DNA of 64,000 nt, from assembly GCA_016213775.1 (NCBI GenBank), contig JACQZR010000222.1:1-64000 (forward strand). The letters are read 5' to 3'. The translations under genes and the position numbers were made by a program. Below, in pieces: positions 56,810-64,000 of this stretch. Every line of letters begins with the position of its first letter. The first letter of the stretch is position 1. The notes beneath the pieces were generated by a model. It saw nothing but the letters and a program-made list of their open reading frames with translations, searched no databases and was not told the origin of the DNA. The DNA is from Acidobacteriota bacterium. Its GTDB lineage: Bacteria; Acidobacteriota; Terriglobia; Bryobacterales; Bryobacteraceae.

Positions 56810-56872
56810 AGAAGCCAGAAGCCAGAAGCAAGAAGTAAGAAGCCAGAAGCAAGAAGCCAGAAGCAGGAAGTA
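56810..56872. repeat. Heptamer tandem repeat (9 copies)
   Basis: Nine consecutive 7-bp units, mostly AGAAGCC or AGAAGCA with AGAAGTA/GGAAGTA variants, begin three bases after the receptor stop codon. They fill the gap to the convergent sugar-kinase gene. Slippage would make this locus variable in length. Confidence 0.9.
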
Positions 56873-56884
56873 CGCAACGGTGGC

Positions 56885-57967
56885 TTACCGCTGAATGCGT
56901 GCTGAGCCGCCCTTGGCAAATGCCTTCACCTGGGGCAGACTGGCCATCGTCGTATCACCCGGGAATGTGGTGAGCAGCGCACCGTGGGCCCAGCCCAGGC
57001 GGATCGCCTCCTCCGGTTCCATGCCCTGCAGCACCGCGTAGAAGAAGCCGGCCGCGAATCCATCGCCGCCGCCGACGCGATCCAGCACATCGAGTTCGCA
57101 GGTGGGCGCGGCAACGGTCTGCCCGTTCACCCACGCCACCGCGCTCCAGCTATGACGGTTGGTGGAATGGACTTCGCGCAGCGTCGTCGCAACGACCTTG
57201 ATGTTCGGGAACTTTCCGATCACGGCGTCGATCATGCCGAAGAACGTGCTCGGGTCGAGCTTGGATTTGGCTGCCACTTCCGGCCCGGATACGCCGAGAC
57301 CTTTCTGCAAATCCTCTTCGTTGCCCACCAGCACATCGACGTTGCGAACGATGTCGGCAACAACCTCGACCGCACGATCGCCGCCGCCGAAGACATTCCA
57401 CAACTTCTCGCGGAAGTTGAGGTCAAAGGAAACCACTGCGCCGGCGGCCTTGGCGGCCTTCATGCCTTCAAGAATCACCTGTGACGTGGTGGCCGAAAGG
57501 GCGGCAAAGATACCACCGCTATGGAACCAGCGCACGCCTTGACCGAAAATCTCCTTCCAGGGGAAATCACCGGGCTTCAACCGCGCCGCTGCTTCATTCG
57601 AGCGGTTGTAGAAGACCACAGGAGCGCGTACGCCCTGTCCCCGATCGCTGTACACCGTCGCCATGTTGGGACCGGTCACGCCATCGTGGGCAAAGTGCTT
57701 ATAGAACGGCTTGACGCCCATCGCGCGCACGCGTTCGTGAATGAGATCGCCGATGGGGTAATCCACCATCGCGGTGGCGATACCCGTGCTCATGCCGAAA
57801 CAATCGGCGAGGTTGGCGGCGGCGTTGAACTCGCCGCCACTCACGTGAATATCGCAATGATGGGCCTTACGAAAAGGGATGACACCGGGGTCGAGGCGAT
57901 GAACCAGCGCGCCAAGGGACAGGAAGTCCAACGCGCCTGTCTGGGGAATTTTGAGTCCGTATTTCAT
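56885..57967 (-). CDS. PfkB-family sugar kinase, probable 2-keto-3-deoxygluconate kinase
   Basis: The 360-residue ribokinase-fold protein has the N-terminal SGGEFNAAANLA substrate motif and the C-terminal DRVGGGDGFAAGFF motif with the catalytic Asp. The WFHSGGIFAALS and SFDLNFREKLW segments are also characteristic of KDG kinases. It would phosphorylate 2-keto-3-deoxygluconate to KDPG. It lies between the second receptor (convergent) and a divergent amidohydrolase. Confidence 0.82.
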   Translation of the reverse strand: MKYGLKIPQTGALDFLSLGALVHRLDPGVIPFRKAHHCDIHVSGGEFNAAANLADCFGMSTGIATAMVDYPIGDLIHERVRAMGVKPFYKHFAHDGVTGPNMATVYSDRGQGVRAPVVFYNRSNEAAARLKPGDFPWKEIFGQGVRWFHSGGIFAALSATTSQVILEGMKAAKAAGAVVSFDLNFREKLWNVFGGGDRAVEVVADIVRNVDVLVGNEEDLQKGLGVSGPEVAAKSKLDPSTFFGMIDAVIGKFPNIKVVATTLREVHSTNRHSWSAVAWVNGQTVAAPTCELDVLDRVGGGDGFAAGFFYAVLQGMEPEEAIRLGWAHGALLTTFPGDTTMASLPQVKAFAKGGSARIQR

Positions 57968-58071
57968 GGGATTTGCGAGAAGTTACAGTTTACCAAAACC
58001 GCCCCCGCTCCCCTTGGCGCCGGTGCTAAACGGTTCTTGACGCGGCTGCACCGTCGGATACAATAGCGAGG

Positions 58072-59037
58072 GTGAACCGAAGGCAATTCGTAACCACCTC
58101 CACAGCGGGCCTCGCCGCATCGCTGTCTCCGTCATTGCACGCGGCGAAGCTGCCGTTTCCCGTGATTGACACACACATCCATTTGTTTGATGTGTCGCGG
58201 CCGGGCGGAGTGCCGTGGCCGCCCAAGACCAACACCAGGTTGTTCCAGACAGCGCTCCCGGAGCGTTACCGGAAACTGGCTGTTCCACACGGCATCGTGG
58301 GCGCGATTGAGGTGGAGTGCAGCCCGCTGCTTGAAGACAACCAATGGGTGCTGGATGTGATGGCGAAAGACAACATCATGGTGGGTACCATTGGGGATCT
58401 GGAGCCCGGGAAGCCGGATTTCAAGAAGCACCTCGACCGCTTCCACAAGAACCCGCTCTTCCTGGGAATCCGGTACGGGAATCTCTGGGGCCGCGATCTT
58501 CATGCCGAGTTCCAGAAGCCGGCCTTCGTTGAGGATCTGAAGCTGCTGGCGCAGGCAGGGATGACGCTGGACACGGCCAATCCGCAGCCAGGGCTGATTG
58601 AGGACATGGTGCGGCTGACGGACAAAGTGCCGAATCTGCGGGTGGTGATCGACCACCTCCCAAAACTGGAGCCGCCGAAGGAGGCGGGAGGATTGAAGCA
58701 GTACATGGGCAATCTTCGCGAATTGGGCAAGCGGAAGAATGTATGGGTGAAGATTTCTTCGGTGTTCCGGACGATAGACAACGGGCGGATTCCCAACGAT
58801 CTGGCGTTCTACAAACCGCGGCTGGATGAGCTATTCGGAGTATTCGGACCCGATCACGTCTTGTACGGCAGCGACTGGCCAAACAGCGACAACTGGGCGC
58901 CATACGATGAGGTGTTCCGGATGGTGAGTGAATACTTCATGCCCAAGGGTCGCGACGTTGCGGAGAAGTATTTCTGGAAGAACTCGGTTGCGGCGTATCA
59001 CTGGGTGAAGCGCGATAAATCGCAGCCTTCGGCTTAG
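58072..59037 (+). CDS. Tat-exported amidohydrolase (TIM-barrel lactonase-like)
   Basis: The 321-residue protein starts at a GTG with the twin-arginine-like leader NRRQFVTTSTAGLAASL. A metal-dependent hydrolase barrel follows, with H-x-H (IDTHIHLFD), a second histidine site in VVIDHLPK, and a terminal YGSDWPN motif of the amidohydrolase-2/L-fuconolactonase group. It probably hydrolyses a sugar lactone. Its stop overlaps by 4 bp the convergent GH-like gene. Confidence 0.82.
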   Translation: MNRRQFVTTSTAGLAASLSPSLHAAKLPFPVIDTHIHLFDVSRPGGVPWPPKTNTRLFQTALPERYRKLAVPHGIVGAIEVECSPLLEDNQWVLDVMAKDNIMVGTIGDLEPGKPDFKKHLDRFHKNPLFLGIRYGNLWGRDLHAEFQKPAFVEDLKLLAQAGMTLDTANPQPGLIEDMVRLTDKVPNLRVVIDHLPKLEPPKEAGGLKQYMGNLRELGKRKNVWVKISSVFRTIDNGRIPNDLAFYKPRLDELFGVFGPDHVLYGSDWPNSDNWAPYDEVFRMVSEYFMPKGRDVAEKYFWKNSVAAYHWVKRDKSQPSA

Positions 59038-60443
59038 CGTGCTTTCACGATCAGCGCAACGTCTTCAGTGTACTGCGGCGGTATGAGCGTCTTGCCGCTT
59101 CCGGTGTGCGGGAACGATTCCACATGAGCGGTGCGGCCCTTCTTGGGATCCCACCAGGTGACGGTGTAGTTCCCGGGAGGCAGGTGCAGAGTGACGCCGG
59201 TTTGTTGCCTGCCCGTACGCACAACATAGTGGGGGTTGAAGCCGTTGAGAACGCGCCCGTGGTGCAGGTAGACCGCATACTGTCTGCCCGGTTCGGAGAG
59301 GGCGCGCGCGGTTATTCCTTCCGGGAGCGGCTGCAGAACACTGGCGTCAGGCTTCATGCGGATGAAGTCAAGTTGGGCGAGGAAGTCGCGGAGGATGCGC
59401 AATTGCGCGCGGAAGTTCACGCCGCCACCTCCCGGCTGCGAGCCTGGGAAAGCGAAGGTGCCATCCTCGTGGCCTACCGTGAATGAGTAGTCGAGGTTGT
59501 TGTAGAGAGCGCCGCCGGCAAGCAGGAAATCCCAGGCCTGGATGCGGTAGACGAAATCGTGCGTGCCGTCGAAGCCGGTTTCATCGAAACCGATGGCTTT
59601 GTTGAGTGCCCAGTTCTCGGCGACGGCGATGGGTGGGCGCGCGTAGTGGAAGTTGAAGAGTGACACGAGCGGGTCCGGCTTGTTGATCACCTGATGGTTG
59701 TTGGCGATGTTCTGCGCGATGAGATGCGTGCTGTCCACTTCGCGAATCACTTTGGCGATGTGTGCCTGGAACTCGAGCGTCACTCCGGCGAAGTATGGTT
59801 CATTGGCGAGTTCGAAATAGACATTGTCGAACTCCTTGAGCTCGGTGACGATCTTGCGCGTCATTTCTTCCTGCACGCGGGTGAGATCCGGATGCTTGAG
59901 GGCGAGCACTTCCGTGCTGGTGGCCTTGGCGCCAATGCCGTTGACGTTGTTGGCGGCGTTGGCCGGTGACGACGTCCACATGTGGTCGCGATAGTAGGGG
60001 CAGAACAGCGTCACTTCCACAACGATGCCGTGTTTGCCGGCCTCGGTGATGAAGTCGCGGAGGCGCGTGAAGTAGGCGGGGTTCCATTTGGTGAGATCGA
60101 ACCTGCCGCCTTCGACAGGGGCCCATGGCGGAAGAAAATCGGACGCCTTGGGAGCCAGTGTGTTGCCCGCAATGCCGAAATCATTGGGGATCTCGCGGTA
60201 GACGCCGGTGAAGATGCGGGTCATGTTGAGCCCATCTTTGGCGAGGGTGTCGAGGTACTTCTTGTAGTCGAATGCGGCGTTGAGGACCGCGCCGTAATGT
60301 TCACCGGACGTGAGCAGGATGGTGGGTTTGCCGCGGAAAAGGAAGTAGTGCGGATTGTCCGGATGCAGCCGGATCGGCTCGGCGGCAGGCAGAAGCGCAG
60401 CCGCCAGCGTCAACAGACAGAGTCTCGTGGTCAAGATGACCAT
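59034..60443 (-). CDS. Exported glycoside hydrolase-like protein (GH5/DUF4038-type barrel)
   Basis: I start at the ATG at 60443 (469 residues), which gives a signal peptide (LTTRLCLLTLAAALLPA). Longer readings upstream lack one. The TIM-barrel has the acid/base-type motif FELANEPYF near residue 215 and a later nucleophile-like region GFDETGFDG. A small C-terminal beta domain follows (HLPPGNYTVTWWDPKKG). It is probably a periplasmic or secreted glycosidase acting with the adjacent sugar-acid enzymes. The exact GH family is uncertain. Confidence 0.75.
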   Translation of the reverse strand: MVILTTRLCLLTLAAALLPAAEPIRLHPDNPHYFLFRGKPTILLTSGEHYGAVLNAAFDYKKYLDTLAKDGLNMTRIFTGVYREIPNDFGIAGNTLAPKASDFLPPWAPVEGGRFDLTKWNPAYFTRLRDFITEAGKHGIVVEVTLFCPYYRDHMWTSSPANAANNVNGIGAKATSTEVLALKHPDLTRVQEEMTRKIVTELKEFDNVYFELANEPYFAGVTLEFQAHIAKVIREVDSTHLIAQNIANNHQVINKPDPLVSLFNFHYARPPIAVAENWALNKAIGFDETGFDGTHDFVYRIQAWDFLLAGGALYNNLDYSFTVGHEDGTFAFPGSQPGGGGVNFRAQLRILRDFLAQLDFIRMKPDASVLQPLPEGITARALSEPGRQYAVYLHHGRVLNGFNPHYVVRTGRQQTGVTLHLPPGNYTVTWWDPKKGRTAHVESFPHTGSGKTLIPPQYTEDVALIVKAR

Positions 60444-60478
60444 ATTGTACTTGGGCGGATTGGTTGGCTGGAGCGCAG

Positions 60479-61027
60479 CTACTCGTATCGTAGGGCAACA
60501 ATCGGCTCGGTGGCCGCGGCACGCTGAGCGTTGAGCAGACTGGCAAGCAGTGCCACAAGAGCGATCAGGATGATCCCGGCAGAGAAGCTGTGGGGTTCGG
60601 ACGGCTCGACACCAAACAGCATCGCTGGCCGACGGCCAAGCAATTGGCGGCAAAAGCGCCGGTTCCAAAACGAGTGCGACAGGACGGCCACTCTGGTGTG
60701 ATTTGTTTCATCCGCGCCGGTGAATGTGCGGCCGCAGAGAGCGGGAACGCCGAGGCCGGAGAAGAGATTCCCACTTACCATGTTCACTTCCGCCTCCTCG
60801 GTTTCACTGCCGACGCGCACCGGGGTCTTGCTGACAGAGAGAGGCACATAATCCATCACGTCGGACAATGCGGACCGGTCGGCGCGCAACTGTTCATAGG
60901 CAGCCAGGGGGAAGGAGCCATCGCTGCGGCGGTCTGTCCAGCGCCGTCGGGCCCACCCGCTCGCGTTCAGGCTCACAACCCGGCCGGGTTCCGGCACGGG
61001 CACAGCGCGCAGCACAACGGCGTTCAT
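60479..61027 (-). pseudogene. ADOP/MacB-type permease remnant with large internal deletion
   Basis: The 182-residue reading begins with the start of a MacB-like periplasmic domain (VVSLNASGW...FSGLGVPALCGRTFTGAD...VAVLSHSFWNRRF). It then jumps at about 60625-60655 to the extreme C-terminus of an ADOP permease (LFGVEPSEPHSFSAGIILIALVALLASL...EPIVALRYE). Intact ADOPs are about 800 residues, so roughly 600 residues are gone while the frame is kept. It is probably non-functional as a permease. Confidence 0.82.
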
Positions 61028-61043
61028 GACATAAAGATGGAAG

Positions 61044-61073
61044 TTGTCAAACTCCGATAAGGAGCGCTACAAT
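61044..61073 (+). promoter_or_regulatory. Promoter of the haloperoxidase-like gene
   Basis: TTGTCA (61044-61049) and TACAAT (61068-61073) are separated by 18 bp. A GAGGGGGG ribosome site precedes the ATG at 61111, leaving a leader of about 30 nt. Confidence 0.6.
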
Positions 61074-61110
61074 CTCAAGCATTGCTGATCTACCGAGGGG
61101 GGTAGTTTCC

Positions 61111-62529
61111 ATGACACGACGAGTACTTGCCCGGAAGCGATTCTGCGGGGCATTGATAGCGCTTGCATTGGGGATATCGAATGCTCGTGCGAACGAGATC
61201 ACGGATCCCGGGGTGAACCCCGCGTTGAAGTGGAACGACGTCACTGTCTTCGCGATCAAAACGACCAGTGCCGCGCCGACCGTAGCATCGAGAGCCTTAT
61301 ATATAGTTCACACTGCCATCTATAACGCCTGGTCTGTCTACGAACCGGAGGCCGTGCCGAACCTGCAATTGACGGTAGCGCGACAGAAGGGCACTGCGAA
61401 TGACAAAGCGATGGCGATCAGTTACGCCGCGTATCGGACGCTGCTCGATTTATTTCCAACCCAGCAAACCATGCTGCGAGAGCGCATGATCGATCTCGGA
61501 TACAACCCTGGGATCAACCTGACGGATCCGTCGACGCCGGCCGGCGTTGGCAATGCTGCTGCCGCGGCCGTGATCGAACTCTGCCACAAAGACGGTTCCA
61601 ATCAACTGGGCGACTTCGGCGGCAGCGGTCCGTATTCAGATTACACCGATTACCAGGCAGTGAACTTCCCGGAGGATCTCGTCGATCCGGGCCGGTGGCA
61701 ACCACTCCGCGGTCCGACTGGCGCAGTGCAGAGGTTCCTGTCGCCGCATTGGGGAAAAGTCACTCCGTTTGCGTTGCAATCCCCGGATCAGTTCCGCCCT
61801 GGTCCTCCTCCGATACTTGGTACCTGGCTGTTTCAGCAACGGCTGAAGGACACCATTCGGCTGAACGCCGAATTGGATGACCGGACGAAGATGAGCGGCG
61901 AGTACTGGGATGATTTCGCGGGTACCGACACACCTCCGGGACACTGGAACCGCCTGGCGGAGGAAGTGTCCCTGCGCGACAAACACGATCTGGATCAGGA
62001 CGTCAAGATGTTCTTCGCACTGAACGCCGCCTTGCACGACGTCTCGGTATCTGTTTGGGATGCCAAGCGCGCCTATGACTACGTACGGCCGATCAGCGCG
62101 ATCCGCCATTTCTACAAAGGCCAGACGATCCAGGGGTGGGGTGGCCCGGGCAAGGGAATCATTGCAATTGATGGCTCCGCGTGGCAATCGTGGATCAGCA
62201 CGCCGCCGCATCCGGAATTTCCATCGGGCCACAGCGCCTACAGCAACGCCGCCGCCGAGATCCTAAAGCGCTTCACCGGCGACGACACCTTTGTGAAGAA
62301 GGTTGTTTATGCAGCCGGCACCTCGCGATTCGATCCAGGGACGTCGCCGGAGAAGGAAACCACACTCGAGTGGCGGACCTTCTCAGAAGTGGCGGAGGAC
62401 GCAGCATGGTCGCGCCGTGTGGCAGGCATCCATTTTGACGAGGCCGACTTCCGGTCGCGGGTGCTCGGGAGGGCGGTTGCGAGCCTTGCGTGGGAGAAGT
62501 ACACGCGGCTTTTGGGTAAAACGGAGTGA
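61111..62529 (+). CDS. Vanadium-haloperoxidase/PAP2-family exported protein
   Basis: The 472-residue protein has a signal peptide (ending SNARA). A helical PAP2/vanadium-haloperoxidase domain follows. The phosphate/vanadate site is formed by the DAKRAYDYVRPISAIR block, PPHPEFPSGHSAYSNA (the SGH motif) and RRVAGIHF. It could be a haloperoxidase or an acid phosphatase, since sequence alone does not decide. It is preceded by a good promoter and converges on a TlpA-like gene. Confidence 0.83.
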   Translation: MTRRVLARKRFCGALIALALGISNARANEITDPGVNPALKWNDVTVFAIKTTSAAPTVASRALYIVHTAIYNAWSVYEPEAVPNLQLTVARQKGTANDKAMAISYAAYRTLLDLFPTQQTMLRERMIDLGYNPGINLTDPSTPAGVGNAAAAAVIELCHKDGSNQLGDFGGSGPYSDYTDYQAVNFPEDLVDPGRWQPLRGPTGAVQRFLSPHWGKVTPFALQSPDQFRPGPPPILGTWLFQQRLKDTIRLNAELDDRTKMSGEYWDDFAGTDTPPGHWNRLAEEVSLRDKHDLDQDVKMFFALNAALHDVSVSVWDAKRAYDYVRPISAIRHFYKGQTIQGWGGPGKGIIAIDGSAWQSWISTPPHPEFPSGHSAYSNAAAEILKRFTGDDTFVKKVVYAAGTSRFDPGTSPEKETTLEWRTFSEVAEDAAWSRRVAGIHFDEADFRSRVLGRAVASLAWEKYTRLLGKTE

Positions 62530-62556
62530 GCTCGCGGGTACGCGTTCGCCCATTAG

Positions 62557-63072
62557 TCAGTTTCCCAAGAGCCGCTTGAGGCGCTCGTGCAATTCGTCTT
62601 TGGTGAGCAGTCCGAGCACACGCGCTCGCACGCGGCCGTCGCGGTCGAGGAAAGCGGTGGCGGGAAGCGTCTGGCCCAGTTTGAGATCCTCCAGATCCAT
62701 CGTGCTCGCTCCGGTCCATACACGGAATCGAATTCGGAACTTGTCCACAAACTCGGGAATCTTCGATCGCGTTTCGCGGTCATCAAGGGAGGCGGCGATG
62801 AACACGACACCCCGGGGACCGTACTCGCTTTCGGCCTCCACGAGCAACGGCATCTCCTCGCGGCAGGGCACGCACCATGTCGCCCAGAAGTTCAGCACCA
62901 CGATCTTGCCGCGGAAATCGCTCACGCGCACTTTTCTGCCGTTCAGATCCTTAAAGGGCAAGCGAACGGGCCGCGAGTCCGCCGGGGTGGAATCGGAAGG
63001 ACAGAGGAGTGCCAGCGCGATGAGAACGGTCCATACGGATCGGGGGCGTCGAAGAAAATGACTGAGGTACAC
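62557..63072 (-). CDS. TlpA-like thioredoxin-fold reductase
   Basis: The 171-residue protein starts at a GTG. It has an N-terminal hydrophobic export segment (VLIALALLCP) and a thioredoxin fold with active site C67-V-P-C70 (FWATWCVPCREEMP). The cis-proline segment reads GQTLPATAFLD. It is probably a periplasmic disulfide reductase or cytochrome c maturation factor. It is divergent from the partial outer-membrane protein gene. Confidence 0.88.
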   Translation of the reverse strand: MYLSHFLRRPRSVWTVLIALALLCPSDSTPADSRPVRLPFKDLNGRKVRVSDFRGKIVVLNFWATWCVPCREEMPLLVEAESEYGPRGVVFIAASLDDRETRSKIPEFVDKFRIRFRVWTGASTMDLEDLKLGQTLPATAFLDRDGRVRARVLGLLTKDELHERLKRLLGN

Positions 63073-63114
63073 TATCTTCTATACTCGCTCAGGTCCGCCT
63101 CCAACGGCTCATCA

Positions 63115-64000
63115 ATGACATATTTTCGGCGTCTGCGTGTCCCGTTGCTTGCGCTGCTTCTGGTGGCCGTGGGACAGCGTGCTGCCGGACAGGGTTGAGT
63201 GGCTGCAAGACAAGGTGCGCCCGTGCTTGGCGCCCTGTGTGGAGTGGAATCGGCCGGGGCCGCGCCCCATTCGGGCCTCGGCCGAATCTTCACTGGTCCG
63301 ACCTCACCCGGACGATGGACGGTGAGCTTTGGCTATCGCTGGCAGGATTCGTTCCGTCCGTTCATCGGTGATGTGGAACAGCCGCGGAGCATTCTCCTGG
63401 GGATGCATCAGCAGAATAAAATTCACCTTTTCGATGTGTCGTTGAGCTACCGGCTGAGCCGCCGGTGGACGCTTGCCATCAGTGCTCCTGTGATGGACGC
63501 GGACCGCATTAACCACCTTACCAGCGGCGTGACCGAAAGCACGGGGTTGGGGGATGTGTCGCTCGGAGGGCGGTTCTGGATCTGGCGGCCGCCGGTCGAG
63601 TCGCGCCAGAACATCCAAATCGGGTTCGCAGTGAAGCTACCGACAGGAAGGCCCAACGTGACGAGTTTCATCAGTGGCTCGATCATACCCGCTCCGACAC
63701 CAGTCACGGTGGACCAGTCGATTCAGTTGGGTGATTCCGGTACAGGCATTGCGATCGACTATTCGGCATACAAAGCGCTCCTGCGGCGGTTTACGCTGTT
63801 TTCGACGGGCGTTTATCTCTTCAATCCGAGGAATAGCTATACCGCGACAACCGCGGTCGCGCGCGAGCTGTCGGTGTCCGACCAATACCTGGTGCGCGGG
63901 GGGATCGGTTACGCGGTGCCGAAGTTGCATGGGGTGGCGCTGAGTGTTGCGGCGAGAGACGAGGGCGTGCCGGCCCGCGACGTGATCGGGCGAGAAGACG
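63115..64000 (+). pseudogene. Outer-membrane beta-barrel protein, partial, with in-frame TGA after the signal peptide
   Basis: From the ATG at 63115, 27 codons encode a signal peptide (RVPLLALLLVAVGQRAAG) ending at TGA 63196-63198. The same frame then stays open from 63199 to the window end without another stop. It encodes barrel-like strands (WTVSFGYRWQDSFRPF, LSYRLSRRWTLAISAPV, IQIGFAVKLPTGRPN). Signal peptide and barrel share one frame, so this is best read as one gene with a nonsense codon. Translation reinitiating at the GTG 63199 would lack a signal peptide. The 3' end is outside the window. Confidence 0.7.

Overview
The window is GC-rich bacterial chromosome and most resembles a member of the Acidobacteriota (Bryobacteraceae/Solibacter-like). 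This is inferred from two Oar-type TonB-dependent receptors with an N-terminal carboxypeptidase-regulatory domain, a remnant of an ADOP-type (acidobacterial duplicated orphan permease) gene, the tannase/ceramidase/TlpA/YVTN-cytochrome gene set, and frequent GTG and TTG starts. I see no rRNA, tRNA, CRISPR array or intact insertion sequence.

Layout. 1-4661 (minus): ROK repressor-type regulator and an Oar-like outer-membrane receptor, preceded by a partial duplicate of the ROK 3' end. 4921-6477 (plus): tannase-family esterase behind a strong promoter that appears leaderless. 6687-11026 (minus): four translationally coupled genes that read as a hydroxyproline-catabolic operon (DHDPS-type deaminase, 4-hydroxyproline epimerase, D-hydroxyproline dehydrogenase FAD subunit, and a fused 2Fe-2S/FAD/BFD subunit). 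11139-18068: TPR-rich genes of unknown role, one with 78-bp in-frame repeats, one with a Cys/His knuckle, and one with a gluzincin (MA-type) peptidase domain. 18193-19509: neutral ceramidase.

19463-23804 is a compact defence/addiction cluster. It holds a TacA-TacT (DUF1778/GNAT) pair, a TIR-NB-ARC-TPR (STAND, NLR-like) gene with a one-base deletion inside its 126-bp TPR repeats, a HigB-HigA pair and an orphan antitoxin-like peptide. 23970-27951 holds DUF362, then the conserved c-di-AMP/cell-wall operon cdaA-cdaR-glmM. 27953-29685 is a transglutaminase-like gene broken by several frameshifts. 29719-30006 is a DUF433 protein.

30133-37345 (minus) is a tightly overlapping five-gene operon: nucleotidyltransferase, UvrA-family ATPase, threonine-synthase-like PLP enzyme, M81 metallopeptidase and aldo/keto reductase. 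37661-38383 is a small polysaccharide-lyase-like secreted protein. 38506-48194 is an unrecognised operon of four exported or membrane proteins led by a protein of about 2460 residues. It meets, stop to stop, a ToxR-like winged-helix/LamG membrane regulator (48195-50060). That regulator is divergent from a YVTN-propeller/di-haem cytochrome c gene, and the shared promoter region carries three 11-bp direct repeats suited to an OmpR-type winged helix.

52547-64000: secreted nuclease, second Oar-like receptor, 2-keto-3-deoxygluconate-kinase-like enzyme, amidohydrolase, GH-like hydrolase, internally deleted ADOP permease, vanadium-haloperoxidase-like phosphatase, TlpA thioredoxin, and a partial outer-membrane protein whose signal peptide is separated from the barrel by an in-frame TGA. 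A two-hairpin REP-like element recurs at four intergenic sites. The most unusual parts are the giant-protein operon, the winged-helix/11-bp-repeat regulatory pair, the TIR-STAND gene with its repeat-borne frameshift, and the UvrA-containing operon.
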